A stretch of 64,000 nucleotides of DNA from an uncultured Bacteroidales bacterium (GTDB taxonomy: Bacteria > Bacteroidota > Bacteroidia > Bacteroidales > F082). The notes below the pieces were generated by a model that searched no databases, was not told the DNA's origin, and worked only from the letters and a program-made list of their open reading frames with translations. Shown one piece after another: positions 45,901 to 53,464 of this stretch (the first letter of the stretch is position 1; every line of letters starts with the position of its first letter). The translations under genes and the position numbers were made by a program. The stretch lies in NCBI GenBank assembly GCA_937902805.1, contig CALEMB010000041.1, positions 1-64,000 of the forward strand, written 5' to 3'.

Positions 45901-46987
45901 CTGAACGATATGCGGAAAACAACAGAAATTTCAAAGCTTCATAATATTCTTTACTTGCTTTTTGATTATTGTATTCTAAAACTTTACATCTTAAATGATT
46001 GTACATGAATTCAGCTTTGTTATCACCAATAATACCATAGTTATTCGCTAAAGCAGCAATAGTTTTATAATACATCGTATCTTGGTACAATAATTCAGTC
46101 GAGGAATATGTATCAACCAACATTTTTTCCGCTTTCTTCCCGTAATAAATAGCATCATCTAAATGTTTGTTCCCATTAACGAGCAAATAATACAAGGCTA
46201 TTATTATTTCTTTTGTCAAAGGTACTTTAGCAGTTTCGAGTTTGTTTAAGTGAGCTTTGGCAGTTTCTATTTGCAGATCATACTGATTAGTTTCAAAATA
46301 GTAGTATTTCAAATAATTATATGCCTCATTAACAATTGTAAAATCACATGAGTCGATCACGTCACAATCTTTTACAATTGTGTTACAATAATACCCAAAA
46401 ACTGTTTCGTCTGCATTTCCAACATTATTATTAAACGTCAATATTTGAGTAAGGGTTCCTATATGTCCACAATTATTATTCTTATAAAGAGCACGACTTA
46501 CCTCTACAAGTTTAGGAGAATAATATAAAACTTGTTCTCGTTCAGATAACGACACAAAATCATCAATAATAGAATAAAGACTCAGTGCATAATGTAAGAC
46601 ATAGATACTATCCATTTGATTATCAAATACCTTGTCAAAAACATCTGTCGCTTTAATATAATAATTGTGACACGCTTTGACATCACCCTGTCTACGACTT
46701 GTATTACCCAATCTCCATAAATCCTCAGCGACTTCTACATCGACTTCCCCTTTCATTCGTTTTAATATGTCAAGATGTTTTTTCCTGTAATTAAAAGCGG
46801 TCTCTAAATCACCTACTGTGTTTGCTTTTAAAATAACCGTATCTAATGCGAAAAGATATTCTTGCGACTGTTCTCCATTTTGTAACCGAACAGTTTCTAA
46901 TTGTTCTAACGCATTATCAAGCGACTGAGCCGACCCAATAATTCCTAAAGAACACACAAATACAATTAGCAAAAGAATCTTTCTCAT
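42902..46987 (-). CDS. Exported TPR-CHAT caspase-like protease
   Basis: About 1361 residues from MRKILLLIVFVCSLGIIGSAQ, a signal peptide; a start 6 codons earlier is possible. Residues 25 to about 900 are helical TPR-type repeats (for example ALELLPQYVSGESLLLGKAYYDFAKAQ). The last 340 or so form a CHAT peptidase. The His is in IIHLATHGYFLEG (about 1195) and the Cys in VMSACETGLGD (about 1277), 82 residues apart, as expected for a clan CD dyad. WKVDDNATSLMM and PYYWAGFVML complete the CHAT signature. The signal peptide puts it outside the cytoplasm. The CHAT-encoding third has normal composition, but the TPR part (from about 44.3 kb on) is AT-rich. It is last in the operon, 26 bases after the AIPR gene. 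Confidence 0.92.
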   Translation of the reverse strand: MRKILLLIVFVCSLGIIGSAQSLDNALEQLETVRLQNGEQSQEYLFALDTVILKANTVGDLETAFNYRKKHLDILKRMKGEVDVEVAEDLWRLGNTSRRQGDVKACHNYYIKATDVFDKVFDNQMDSIYVLHYALSLYSIIDDFVSLSEREQVLYYSPKLVEVSRALYKNNNCGHIGTLTQILTFNNNVGNADETVFGYYCNTIVKDCDVIDSCDFTIVNEAYNYLKYYYFETNQYDLQIETAKAHLNKLETAKVPLTKEIIIALYYLLVNGNKHLDDAIYYGKKAEKMLVDTYSSTELLYQDTMYYKTIAALANNYGIIGDNKAEFMYNHLRCKVLEYNNQKASKEYYEALKFLLFSAYRSGEFSIVMHNAPELESMIFNYSDTPSNDVLMYVDCMANVNMRLGNYQDAIHYFNEALELLPQYVSGESLLLGKAYYDFAKAQIFHLEKLNQDALNELSETENMISKLPELPEVQALKVAVLMLKGDLVPDYSEAMALFDTAYNINERILLETTELLPITNNGSIDVTDSTGYVSVESIRLFQFQKDCLDTKAKVLLNKGRIQYQNGAITDAYHSFREAASMVEIIKTENSDDYIACQHGIASCQMEMGNNTDAINTLDRLLTSIKVLYGEEHPSYASILLGLASYYSIIGDPDKLICYGQTAAIIYKKIGDMDGYAQALLSVGSGFRLKGNLKDARTYLLESCGLMEEQKNNPKGLRDVYENLFELFFEMNCDDDAVEYFRKAEQLTESAFGKQSIEFARLAATAGDALMRRGYEIGCDALLEAVNTMTSLRLDRHPYYITTLLLYGIAGQIYDKPFKSDYIKITKSALAGYYVSNVGYFSSIDRDFMWKRLSTEAKNIMFTARTDDLSDKDLFDYLLFSRSLLLSTSNGLKKAVFNSGQQELMDQYGSIQAIQKAIDMQSFGVLDERQSIELLYERKTTMERKLIAKMKALGYSVNDSITYNDVRNVLKGGEVAIEFVDYYHIKEQKTYYIALLAKSTWENPVYVLLCTENELKNRIGNPNVTYSTDDLYRLVWQPLLEHVGDSCTVYFSPSGMLHTIALESMYTPDGSCLSDKYNLVRLTSTRELCKAKQPKTYETGAIYGGLQYDVEQQRMAEVAAMNKTELEESPVFALRGEDRGNWNYLKGTKDEAEHIAGIMRQANINCNLLEGDLGSEESFKALSGSNTDIIHLATHGYFLEGEKADMNDFMKSLSPLARQKTDSIIDPLLRSGLILSGGNNAWLGKEVPEGIEDGVLTALEISTMNLSGTDMVVMSACETGLGDITSDGVFGLQRAFKMAGVQTLVMSLWKVDDNATSLMMQTFYEQLLSGKTKREVFNVAQAAVRNKYPEPYYWAGFVMLD

Positions 46988-47013
46988 AGCAATTCTCAAT
47001 ACCAAAATTCATA

Positions 47014-48792
47014 TCACTCAGACATGCTTTTCTTTTGTTTGTTTATTTCATTTAGTTGAGAGGAAACTCTATGAAGATTATCCGTAAACAACTTACTCGC
47101 CCTGTCTTGGTCTTTTGGTTCTCGTTTAAGAACAATATCAACCAACTTAACAGCTGCTTCAAAGCCTTCTTTACATTTTTTATTGTCGCATAAAATTGAG
47201 CAAAGATGATCGCAATACATCTGAACTTTATTACTATTATATTGTGGCAAAGCAAAGCATTCACACATCAATCTAAACGCTAATAATAAATGAAATTTGA
47301 TTTTTTTGTATTTTGAAGGTATGCTATGGCTATCAAAACACTCTGTCATTTTATAACATGCCAACGCACTAGTGTAATAAAGTGCAGGATTTGTTTCAGG
47401 AGCAAAAACACGAACACCATTTTTGTCAAATTGTTCAACAATACTTCCATAATACCCACTAACTTGATGAGGCTTTCCCATTACCATCGAAACAAAAGCT
47501 TTAATCTGGAATGGAATTGTAATTACTTTGTACACAGGAATTTGTGTCTCATCGAATCTATATTGTTTTGAACGACGCTCATAATATAGTTTTTCATATT
47601 TGTTTTGAGCATTATAGTAGTCCTCTATTCGTTTTTGAGTATCTAATAAAGCTACAAGTTGTTCCCTTTTGACTTCAGTTTGACTATTATTTCCTACAAT
47701 AATTTTATCACGAATTTCTTTGTCCTTTGATGATATGATTTTTACTGTAAGCATAAGTTCGTCAATATTTGGGATGTCTAAATTCTGTTGTAAAACATTA
47801 CTTGTTTGACAACCATTTACTATTTGATAATCAATTAGATGAATTTGTATTCCCGTCGTTTTTATGCTTTTTGCAATAACTGTTACACCATTATTCATCG
47901 CAGCAAATAAATTTATATCTCCATTTTTTAATGAAGCAGCCATCGCTTTATTTACAGTGTTTTCGCCTTGAAAAGAACGAATATTATCATAAAAGACAGA
48001 TTGGATGATTTTGGAATCAGGGCCTATTATTAACTTTTTGAACTCTTTGAAAGGAATAAGACATAAATAACTTTCTTCAATACTCTTAACTTCAGGTAAT
48101 GAAATCTTTTGTTCAACTCTTATATCAACCTCGATCTTCGACTTTGTTTCCTTATAAGCTTCAACTATCTCTTTTTTTCCGAGCATGTCACAATGAAAAT
48201 CTTTTGTCAAACCATAATCCAAAATTGATTTTTCGGTTTTAGATATTTTAGCTTTAAAATCTGCCTGTTCATTATAATCTCCGCATGTGATATAATACAT
48301 ATTAAATGTTGGATTTTCCCCCTGTTCAAAATCTGCACTTTTTGAATAGACAAATTTTATTAGATTCCTATATTCCATAAGGAAATCATTACATGATGGC
48401 AGATCGTTTTCTCCCATAATGTCTTTCATTATATACTCTGCACCATCTAAGAACTGACCAAGTTCGGCAACTTTAAAGTTTGGAGAGTTTTTAGCTTGTA
48501 CTAGCACTATTTTCATACGGATGTACCCATTAGCAGCCAAAAGGTCTTCAACTTCTTGTTGGCTGGTAACAATCTTTCCGTTTATAATGACTATAAAGCC
48601 ATCAATACCCCAATCTCCACCGTTTCCAATATGAAGATCATCTAGCACGGGTCTACTTATTGTATCTGTCTTCACATACTTTGAAACGATACAATAAATT
48701 GAAAACAATTCAAAAGCATCATCGTCAGACATGCTTTCATAACCATATTGTTTGACAAATTGTTCAAAATGCGATTTTGTAATAATATCCAT
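47014..48792 (-). CDS. AIPR family protein (abortive infection / phage resistance)
   Basis: 592 residues, no signal peptide. The N-terminus has a possible PD-(D/E)xK-like nuclease core: GGDWGIDGFIVIINGKIV (Asp64), then KIVLVQAKN (Gln99-x-Lys101). The AIPR region spans about 265-340: FYDNIRSFQGENTVN, FAAMNNGVTVIAKSI and DYQIVNGCQTSNVLQ. AIPR proteins are found in phage abortive-infection and restriction-linked loci; the biochemical role is poorly defined. It is strongly AT-rich, as is the adjacent TPR part of the CHAT gene, but not the anti-sigma-like gene 62 bases upstream. This suggests later acquisition. Confidence 0.85.
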   Translation of the reverse strand: MDIITKSHFEQFVKQYGYESMSDDDAFELFSIYCIVSKYVKTDTISRPVLDDLHIGNGGDWGIDGFIVIINGKIVTSQQEVEDLLAANGYIRMKIVLVQAKNSPNFKVAELGQFLDGAEYIMKDIMGENDLPSCNDFLMEYRNLIKFVYSKSADFEQGENPTFNMYYITCGDYNEQADFKAKISKTEKSILDYGLTKDFHCDMLGKKEIVEAYKETKSKIEVDIRVEQKISLPEVKSIEESYLCLIPFKEFKKLIIGPDSKIIQSVFYDNIRSFQGENTVNKAMAASLKNGDINLFAAMNNGVTVIAKSIKTTGIQIHLIDYQIVNGCQTSNVLQQNLDIPNIDELMLTVKIISSKDKEIRDKIIVGNNSQTEVKREQLVALLDTQKRIEDYYNAQNKYEKLYYERRSKQYRFDETQIPVYKVITIPFQIKAFVSMVMGKPHQVSGYYGSIVEQFDKNGVRVFAPETNPALYYTSALACYKMTECFDSHSIPSKYKKIKFHLLLAFRLMCECFALPQYNSNKVQMYCDHLCSILCDNKKCKEGFEAAVKLVDIVLKREPKDQDRASKLFTDNLHRVSSQLNEINKQKKSMSE

Positions 48793-48854
48793 AATGCGTA
48801 TTTAATTGACTGATAGTGTTCGTTATTTGTTTTTGTTTTCTTGAAAAACTCAAA

Positions 48855-49535
48855 TTATTGCCCAATAAACTCCAATGCCTTGATTTGATACCAACTATCT
48901 GACTTGCTAATCCGCTTCAGCAGTTTCTTAGCCTTCAACACTTTATGTGTCTTAGCATACACTAACGCTTGGTACCAATCTAATTCATCGTTATCCAGTT
49001 TTAGTATCTGCTGATGATATTCGGTCTCATCCTCTGTCGGATAGGCAATGCTTTGCTCTTCTTGGATAAGCAGTCTTGCTTTGTCGATGTTTTCTTGTGC
49101 ATTGGAATAGTTACCTTGTTGCAAGTCGTCATAAATCAATGCTAGTATTTCCTCCACACCGCTACCGCGAGGCACGGGCTGCTCCAATTGGGCGATATAA
49201 TCCCCGCCAAGGTTAGCCATCCTGAAAGCATCGTGAACGATGATGATACCAATAAACAAGCAGGCGGCCAAGGCCACAATAGAGGAAATCCTTATTACAA
49301 GCGGCCTTCTGTTGGTCGTTGTTGCTAGTTCTTGTCCTGCTTTTTCCTGTTCCTGAAGCATGGCTTTGAGTTCTTTTCGCTGAATGCCCAACACGACCTC
49401 CGAATGAAGCTCATACGCTTTTCTACAAGCCTCATCGTTTTGCATACGCTCTTCAAATTGCGCCCTATCGGTATCGCTCATTGTGCCATTCATATAGCTA
49501 TCGAACAATTCTATATCTTTTTCTGTTGTATTCAT
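48855..49535 (-). CDS. Single-pass membrane anti-sigma-like protein
   Basis: 226 residues. The N-terminal cytoplasmic part (1-80) reads IELFDSYMNGTMSDTDRAQFEERMQNDEACRKAYE, the layout of FecR/RseA-like anti-sigma domains in Bacteroidota. One membrane helix spans about 81-103 (VIRISSIVALAACLFIGIIIV). The C-terminal 120 residues are periplasmic and look like TPR helices (LIYDDLQQGNYSNAQENIDKARLLIQEEQ). It lies 32 bases after the sigma gene. Periplasmic cleavage followed by release of the sigma factor is the obvious model, with the two exported caspase-fold proteases of the operon as candidate cutters. Both points are inference. A GGTTAC-type motif precedes it. Confidence 0.75.
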   Translation of the reverse strand: MNTTEKDIELFDSYMNGTMSDTDRAQFEERMQNDEACRKAYELHSEVVLGIQRKELKAMLQEQEKAGQELATTTNRRPLVIRISSIVALAACLFIGIIIVHDAFRMANLGGDYIAQLEQPVPRGSGVEEILALIYDDLQQGNYSNAQENIDKARLLIQEEQSIAYPTEDETEYHQQILKLDNDELDWYQALVYAKTHKVLKAKKLLKRISKSDSWYQIKALEFIGQ

Positions 49536-49559
49536 GTCTTTTCCTGTTTAAAAGTAACC
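49534..49559 (-). promoter_or_regulatory. Putative alternative-sigma promoter motif before the anti-sigma-like gene
   Basis: GGTTAC (49559-49554, minus) is followed after 15 bases by GACATG, where ATG is the start codon itself. Element spacing equals that at 42088-42113. If it is a promoter, transcripts would begin inside the coding region, so it may be a binding site or serve only the downstream genes. Confidence 0.35.
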
Positions 49560-49567
49560 CGAATAGA

Positions 49568-50116
49568 TTAAAAAACTGCCATAACTGCTTGCTTCAGCTT
49601 TTGCATGCACTTGTATTTCTGCGTTTTTACCGCATCGGTCGAGGCATACTTCATTTGCATGGCAATCTCTTCTCCCGATAGCTTTTCCCAATAGTGCATC
49701 CGCAATATGTCGGAACAGGGATAGGTCATCTTGCTTACTATCTCATCGATCTTCCGCTCTTTCTCCTCCTTTTCCTCAATCTCCTCAGCATCCGAATCAA
49801 TCAAGTTGAGATTCTGTAAGTCCATTTCCGTGGTCATCTCCTTGAACTTGCGGTCGTTGGCCATCATCTTGTATTTGCCAACGGCAAACAGATAGGTGGA
49901 CAAGGTGCTGGTCATCTTGCCAAGCTTGCCTTTTTGGATGTTTTCCCACAATGTCACATTGGCATCCTGGTATAGATCCAACAGGTATTCATCGCTCTTG
50001 CCATAGGAGTTCCTGAAATGGTTGAGAAACGCGCCTTTATTGGCTGCGTAAAACCCATTGATGATTTTACGGTCATTGTTTCTGAAACCATCTATGATTT
50101 GCTGGTCAGTCATCAT
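49568..50116 (-). CDS. RNA polymerase sigma-70 family factor (ECF-like)
   Basis: 182 residues. Region 2 is recognisable in YLLDLYQDANVTLWENIQKGKL and STLSTYLFAVGKYKMMANDRK. Region 4 is at the C-terminus (CSDILRMHYWEKLSGEEIAMQMKYASTDAVKTQKYKCMQKLKQAV), a helix-turn-helix. There is an acidic spacer (DSDAEEIEEKEEKERKIDEI) and no regions 1 or 3. It starts 2 bases after the caspase stop, so the two are translated from one message. The anti-sigma-like gene follows, the standard arrangement for ECF control pairs. Its target is proposed to be the GGTTAC-type motif. Confidence 0.88.
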   Translation of the reverse strand: MMTDQQIIDGFRNNDRKIINGFYAANKGAFLNHFRNSYGKSDEYLLDLYQDANVTLWENIQKGKLGKMTSTLSTYLFAVGKYKMMANDRKFKEMTTEMDLQNLNLIDSDAEEIEEKEEKERKIDEIVSKMTYPCSDILRMHYWEKLSGEEIAMQMKYASTDAVKTQKYKCMQKLKQAVMAVF

Positions 50117-50118
50117 GA

Positions 50119-50973
50119 TCAGAATAGTTTTTCGTCATTTAAGTTAGGAGCACCCTCTCTTTGGCTTTGCTGAGGGTACTTAGCTACATATAACATACGG
50201 TTGTCTATTGTGGCCATTACTTCTTGCCAAGTAGCCTTGCTCATGGCAGCTCTATTTTCCCACAAAAGGTACGACAACATACCGTGATAATTGCCTTGGT
50301 TATCACGATACTCAAAGTTGTTTTGGTATGCTTTGCAGGCTGAAACAAATAGCCATGCCGTAGATTCTCTTTTCACGCTGCCTGCGTTCCTCTCGGCAGG
50401 CACTTCAAACCTTTCTTGAACGCCTCTCACCACATCCTCATCTTCGTCACCACGAGAACCAGAACCACTGTGGCAGGCATCCGAAACGACGATGATCTTT
50501 CCCTTATCACCGACCTTTGTTCTCAATTGGTTAAGGAAGTCAAACAGCTCATCGTCAACGATGTGATTCTGCCCTTGGTACTTCCCGGAATAATCTTTAC
50601 AGGCATCGTAAGGAATCCAAGCCTCGTCATAACCATCAGGCTCGTCGCCATCGAGGTCGGTAATCTGTTGCCCATGTCCCGAGAAATGTATGTAAACCAC
50701 ATCTTCACGAGTAGCCTTCTTGGCAAGATTGTCCAATGCATCCATGATGCCTTTTTTCGTGGCGGCTTTGTTGCCAAGAATCTGCACCTGCTCAAAGCCG
50801 TTCACTTCAAGCATCTCGGTGACAATGGAGATATCGTTGTCGCCATGAATCTTGCACCAGCCGCTTTCTTCTGGATAGTCACCAATGCCTATGACGAGCG
50901 CTAGCTTATTTTGCGCATGGGTTAATACACACATTTGCAAAAAGATGAACAATAGTATTTTATGTGGTTTCAT
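50119..50973 (-). CDS. Exported caspase-like (C14/metacaspase) protease
   Basis: 284 residues. A signal peptide (ending THAQ, about residue 21) is followed by a p20-type caspase fold. LALVIGIGDYP is the first strand, His100 lies in YIHFSGHGQQ and Cys167 in VVSDACHSGSGSRG. DEAWIPYDACKDY and ESTAWLFVSACKAYQ are further metacaspase-like elements. Acidic residues near the active site (DEDEDVVRG) suggest cleavage after Arg or Lys, as in metacaspases; this is inferred. It is first in the operon caspase-sigma-anti-sigma-AIPR-CHAT. Confidence 0.92.
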   Translation of the reverse strand: MKPHKILLFIFLQMCVLTHAQNKLALVIGIGDYPEESGWCKIHGDNDISIVTEMLEVNGFEQVQILGNKAATKKGIMDALDNLAKKATREDVVYIHFSGHGQQITDLDGDEPDGYDEAWIPYDACKDYSGKYQGQNHIVDDELFDFLNQLRTKVGDKGKIIVVSDACHSGSGSRGDEDEDVVRGVQERFEVPAERNAGSVKRESTAWLFVSACKAYQNNFEYRDNQGNYHGMLSYLLWENRAAMSKATWQEVMATIDNRMLYVAKYPQQSQREGAPNLNDEKLF

Positions 50974-50999
50974 ACAGATTTTATTTCTGTTAGAGACTG

Positions 51000-51007
51000 C
51001 AATAATA
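51000..51007 (-). promoter_or_regulatory. Imperfect -7 box (TATTATTG) before the caspase gene
   Basis: One mismatch to TAnnTTTG on the minus strand, 27 bases before the start at 50973. It could give low basal expression of the operon. Confidence 0.3.
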
Positions 51008-51105
51008 CGAAAATTTGCAGTTATTCCCTGCTTTTAATCTTAAAGTGGATTTCCTACACTTATATACAACACAATATTTTGGAGTGAAATTCGCTGGATT
51101 CGGTT

Positions 51106-51143
51106 GTCACTTTTGCGCCTTCCGACTGATTCAAGTTGACGGG
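51106..51143. repeat. 38-bp direct repeat, copy 1 (bracketing the 51.2-54.4 kb gene pair)
   Basis: CACTTTTGCGCC then CGACTGATTC-AAGTTGACGGG. A diverged copy in the same orientation lies at 54560-54598. Confidence 0.55.
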
Positions 51144-51196
51144 TTAATAATTTAGGACTGCTTTAGGTTGTCGCTTTGTCTTGTAAGGAAGTTTTT

Positions 51197-51244
51197 AACT
51201 AAACTTCAACAGGTTCAGTAGCCGATTTAAGCTGTAGCACCCAA
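51197..51244. repeat. 48-bp dispersed repeat, copy 1
   Basis: AACTAAACTTCAACAGG...CAGTAGCCGATTT...GTAGCACCCAA. A diverged copy in the same orientation is at 57540-57587. It fills the gap before the stop of the 51.2-53.5 kb gene. Confidence 0.6.
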
Positions 51245-51247
51245 TTC

Positions 51248-53464
51248 TCACTCCACCAAATACGCAAACCTTTTCCCCTCAGCATGATAGTCCTTGTAGG
51301 TGTCGCAACGGCCTTGAATGCTTCGCCCGGCCTGGGTGTCGGGATAGCGCTCCATCACCGTCTTATAGTTGCTGAAACGCAGCTGGGCTTGGGCTGCATA
51401 TTCGTCGTTGGTGAAAGTCGCAAAAGCCTCGCTGAAAAGTTTCTCCACCCGCTGCATGGCGTTCAAGCACTTCTCATCTTTTTGCCAATCATAGTGCCCA
51501 ACATTCCCCCACAACCATCCATATTTGTATTGCGTCAATGCCCAGCAATAATCAAACGAATTGCGCAAACCTATGCCGAAGTCAAGCATCAACAAGGCTT
51601 TTAGGTTGGGGTCGGTGGTGGCGAAAATGTCCTGCTCCATGCGGTTCATCGTCTTGGCAAAGAACAACTTGGCCTCCATGCCGTGACTCCACAGCCTGGG
51701 ATTTAGACTAAACGGGTCTCGGTTCAAATAATCGTATTTGTAGACATTGGTACATAGGGAATAGTCCGACGACACTTTCATAAAGTATCGCTCCGCCTCG
51801 GCGTAACGCATTTCACGCAAACAATGTGTCCCTATGATTTCGTTGAGATAATCAAGATTGGTATAGGAATGGGCGTTAATGAACCGCTGGAACTCTGTTT
51901 GCGGCTTTTCCACCACACGGACATAGGCCATCAGATCGTTGGCCGACAAGGTGTCCATCATGGCAGCGAAATGACAGCTATAGTCATATTCGTTGAAGAA
52001 ATGGCTTTTCCTATATTCCTCCAACGATATCGAGATATGTTGGCCGCCATATTTTTGGATAAGGTCATCGTCCCAACAGGTAATGCCTATTTCACCAATC
52101 GCGTTGAGCAGCGAATAGCTCGCCATATTGGCCAGCTGCAAAGCCAGAGAAGTTTTGCCGGCTTCCATCATCTTTGGGCATACTGTGCCCAAGAGGATGC
52201 AGCGCATGGCATCGTTCCAATAGTAATAGCTAAGACAGAATTTCAGGCAATAGACACTACTTGTCTCACTGATGGTCTCGTCGTCGATATGGGCTTCCAA
52301 CATGTCCTGCAACCAACGCAGTTGTGCAAAAAGCTTCTGCTCGTAGGCTTTGTCGTAGGTGCAGATTTGCGCGTCAATGTAAATGCGCATCACTTTGATG
52401 GCATCCGAAAGGTTCTGGTCTTTCACGGCTTTTTCAGCCGTCCTCAGATAACGGTCGGCCTTTTTGTCATCGCCTTGCAAGTGGGCAATGAAAGTGGCAG
52501 CGTATGCCCACAATGCTTTGTCGGCAGGCAAATCGCCTTCAAGGATTTTGTCGCAGAGCAAACCCAGTTGAATGACTTCATCTTTTCCAACAGGGGCATA
52601 CCAATCCCACCAATTATCTGAATTGAGGTCGTGGTTAGGTTCTATCTGCCCCAATATTTCCCAAAGCTTCAGACGGAACGCAGGACAGTCAGGATAGTTT
52701 TCATAGAGGAGTTCCATCTGTTCAACGCGGCTCAATGTTCCACGATAGCGTGGGTCGCATTCCAGAAGGCCGATAATATCATCGGCCAAAATGTAATAGT
52801 GTTTGGCCTGCTCGATGTCGTCAAGATGGACGCAGGCACCAGCAACATACGACAAGACCATCTGGCGCAAAACGCCTTCAGGCACCCGTGCTTCCGTCTC
52901 ATTCCAAAAGCGAATGATTTCCTCATATTGTTTGAGCGAAGTCATAGCCCTGACTGCTTGCAAAGCATAACGGTCGGCAAAACGCCCGTCTATCTTCTGC
53001 CTAGCTACCACAGCTACATCATTAAGCGAATACCTCACTGGGTCGTCTTTTGAAGGATAATACCAAGGCGAAAGGCTCTCTCGACGCAGCCACTCGCAGT
53101 TTTTCGCCAGAATCAGAAAGTCAAGTGCTTCCTGGTCGTCATGCTCTACCAGCCATTGCGCCATTTGATTGCCTTTCACTTCCTCTGGGATGATGTGAGA
53201 CTTCAACCCGACAAGCGTTTCAATATCAAACTTGTAAACCAACCGATAGATGTCGTCCAACGGTATGCTGGCCGATGTTTGCTGCTGCCATAGCTGACAG
53301 TTCCTGTTGCTGTTCAAGTTGTAGTTCTCAGCAGGATTGTCTGGCAAATCCACAAGATGAAACAAGTAATATCCCGAAGGAGGATATATATTAGGGCCAC
53401 ATGCGAATGCGCAGCCAACGGCAAAAACTAGGCTAATTGTAACGATAAATCTGGCGTATCTCAT
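51248..53464 (-). CDS. Exported helical-repeat protein of unknown function
   Basis: About 738 residues from MRYARFIVTISLVFAVGCAFACGPN, a signal sequence with a possible lipobox Cys. The rest is mostly helical with TPR-like stretches (ALQAVRAMTSLKQYEEIIRFWNE, EAERYFMKVSSDYSLCTNVY) and many Trp and Tyr. CGPNIYPPSGYYLFHLVD at the mature N-terminus is striking. No family was named. The first 32 bases overlap the end of the upstream lipoprotein gene, so the two are coupled. It may act in the periplasm or outer membrane. Confidence 0.75.
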   Translation of the reverse strand: MRYARFIVTISLVFAVGCAFACGPNIYPPSGYYLFHLVDLPDNPAENYNLNSNRNCQLWQQQTSASIPLDDIYRLVYKFDIETLVGLKSHIIPEEVKGNQMAQWLVEHDDQEALDFLILAKNCEWLRRESLSPWYYPSKDDPVRYSLNDVAVVARQKIDGRFADRYALQAVRAMTSLKQYEEIIRFWNETEARVPEGVLRQMVLSYVAGACVHLDDIEQAKHYYILADDIIGLLECDPRYRGTLSRVEQMELLYENYPDCPAFRLKLWEILGQIEPNHDLNSDNWWDWYAPVGKDEVIQLGLLCDKILEGDLPADKALWAYAATFIAHLQGDDKKADRYLRTAEKAVKDQNLSDAIKVMRIYIDAQICTYDKAYEQKLFAQLRWLQDMLEAHIDDETISETSSVYCLKFCLSYYYWNDAMRCILLGTVCPKMMEAGKTSLALQLANMASYSLLNAIGEIGITCWDDDLIQKYGGQHISISLEEYRKSHFFNEYDYSCHFAAMMDTLSANDLMAYVRVVEKPQTEFQRFINAHSYTNLDYLNEIIGTHCLREMRYAEAERYFMKVSSDYSLCTNVYKYDYLNRDPFSLNPRLWSHGMEAKLFFAKTMNRMEQDIFATTDPNLKALLMLDFGIGLRNSFDYCWALTQYKYGWLWGNVGHYDWQKDEKCLNAMQRVEKLFSEAFATFTNDEYAAQAQLRFSNYKTVMERYPDTQAGRSIQGRCDTYKDYHAEGKRFAYLVE

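Noticed and set aside
47326..47571. 81-residue plus-strand frame inside the AIPR gene
   Set aside because: It is antisense to a conserved protein, with no promoter box and no similarity noticed.
42902..50973. Considered as a type III-E CRISPR (gRAMP/Craspase) locus
   Set aside because: There is no Cas7-11 gene, no CRISPR array, and the proteases here have signal peptides. Only the logic of TPR-CHAT plus sigma plus anti-sigma is similar.
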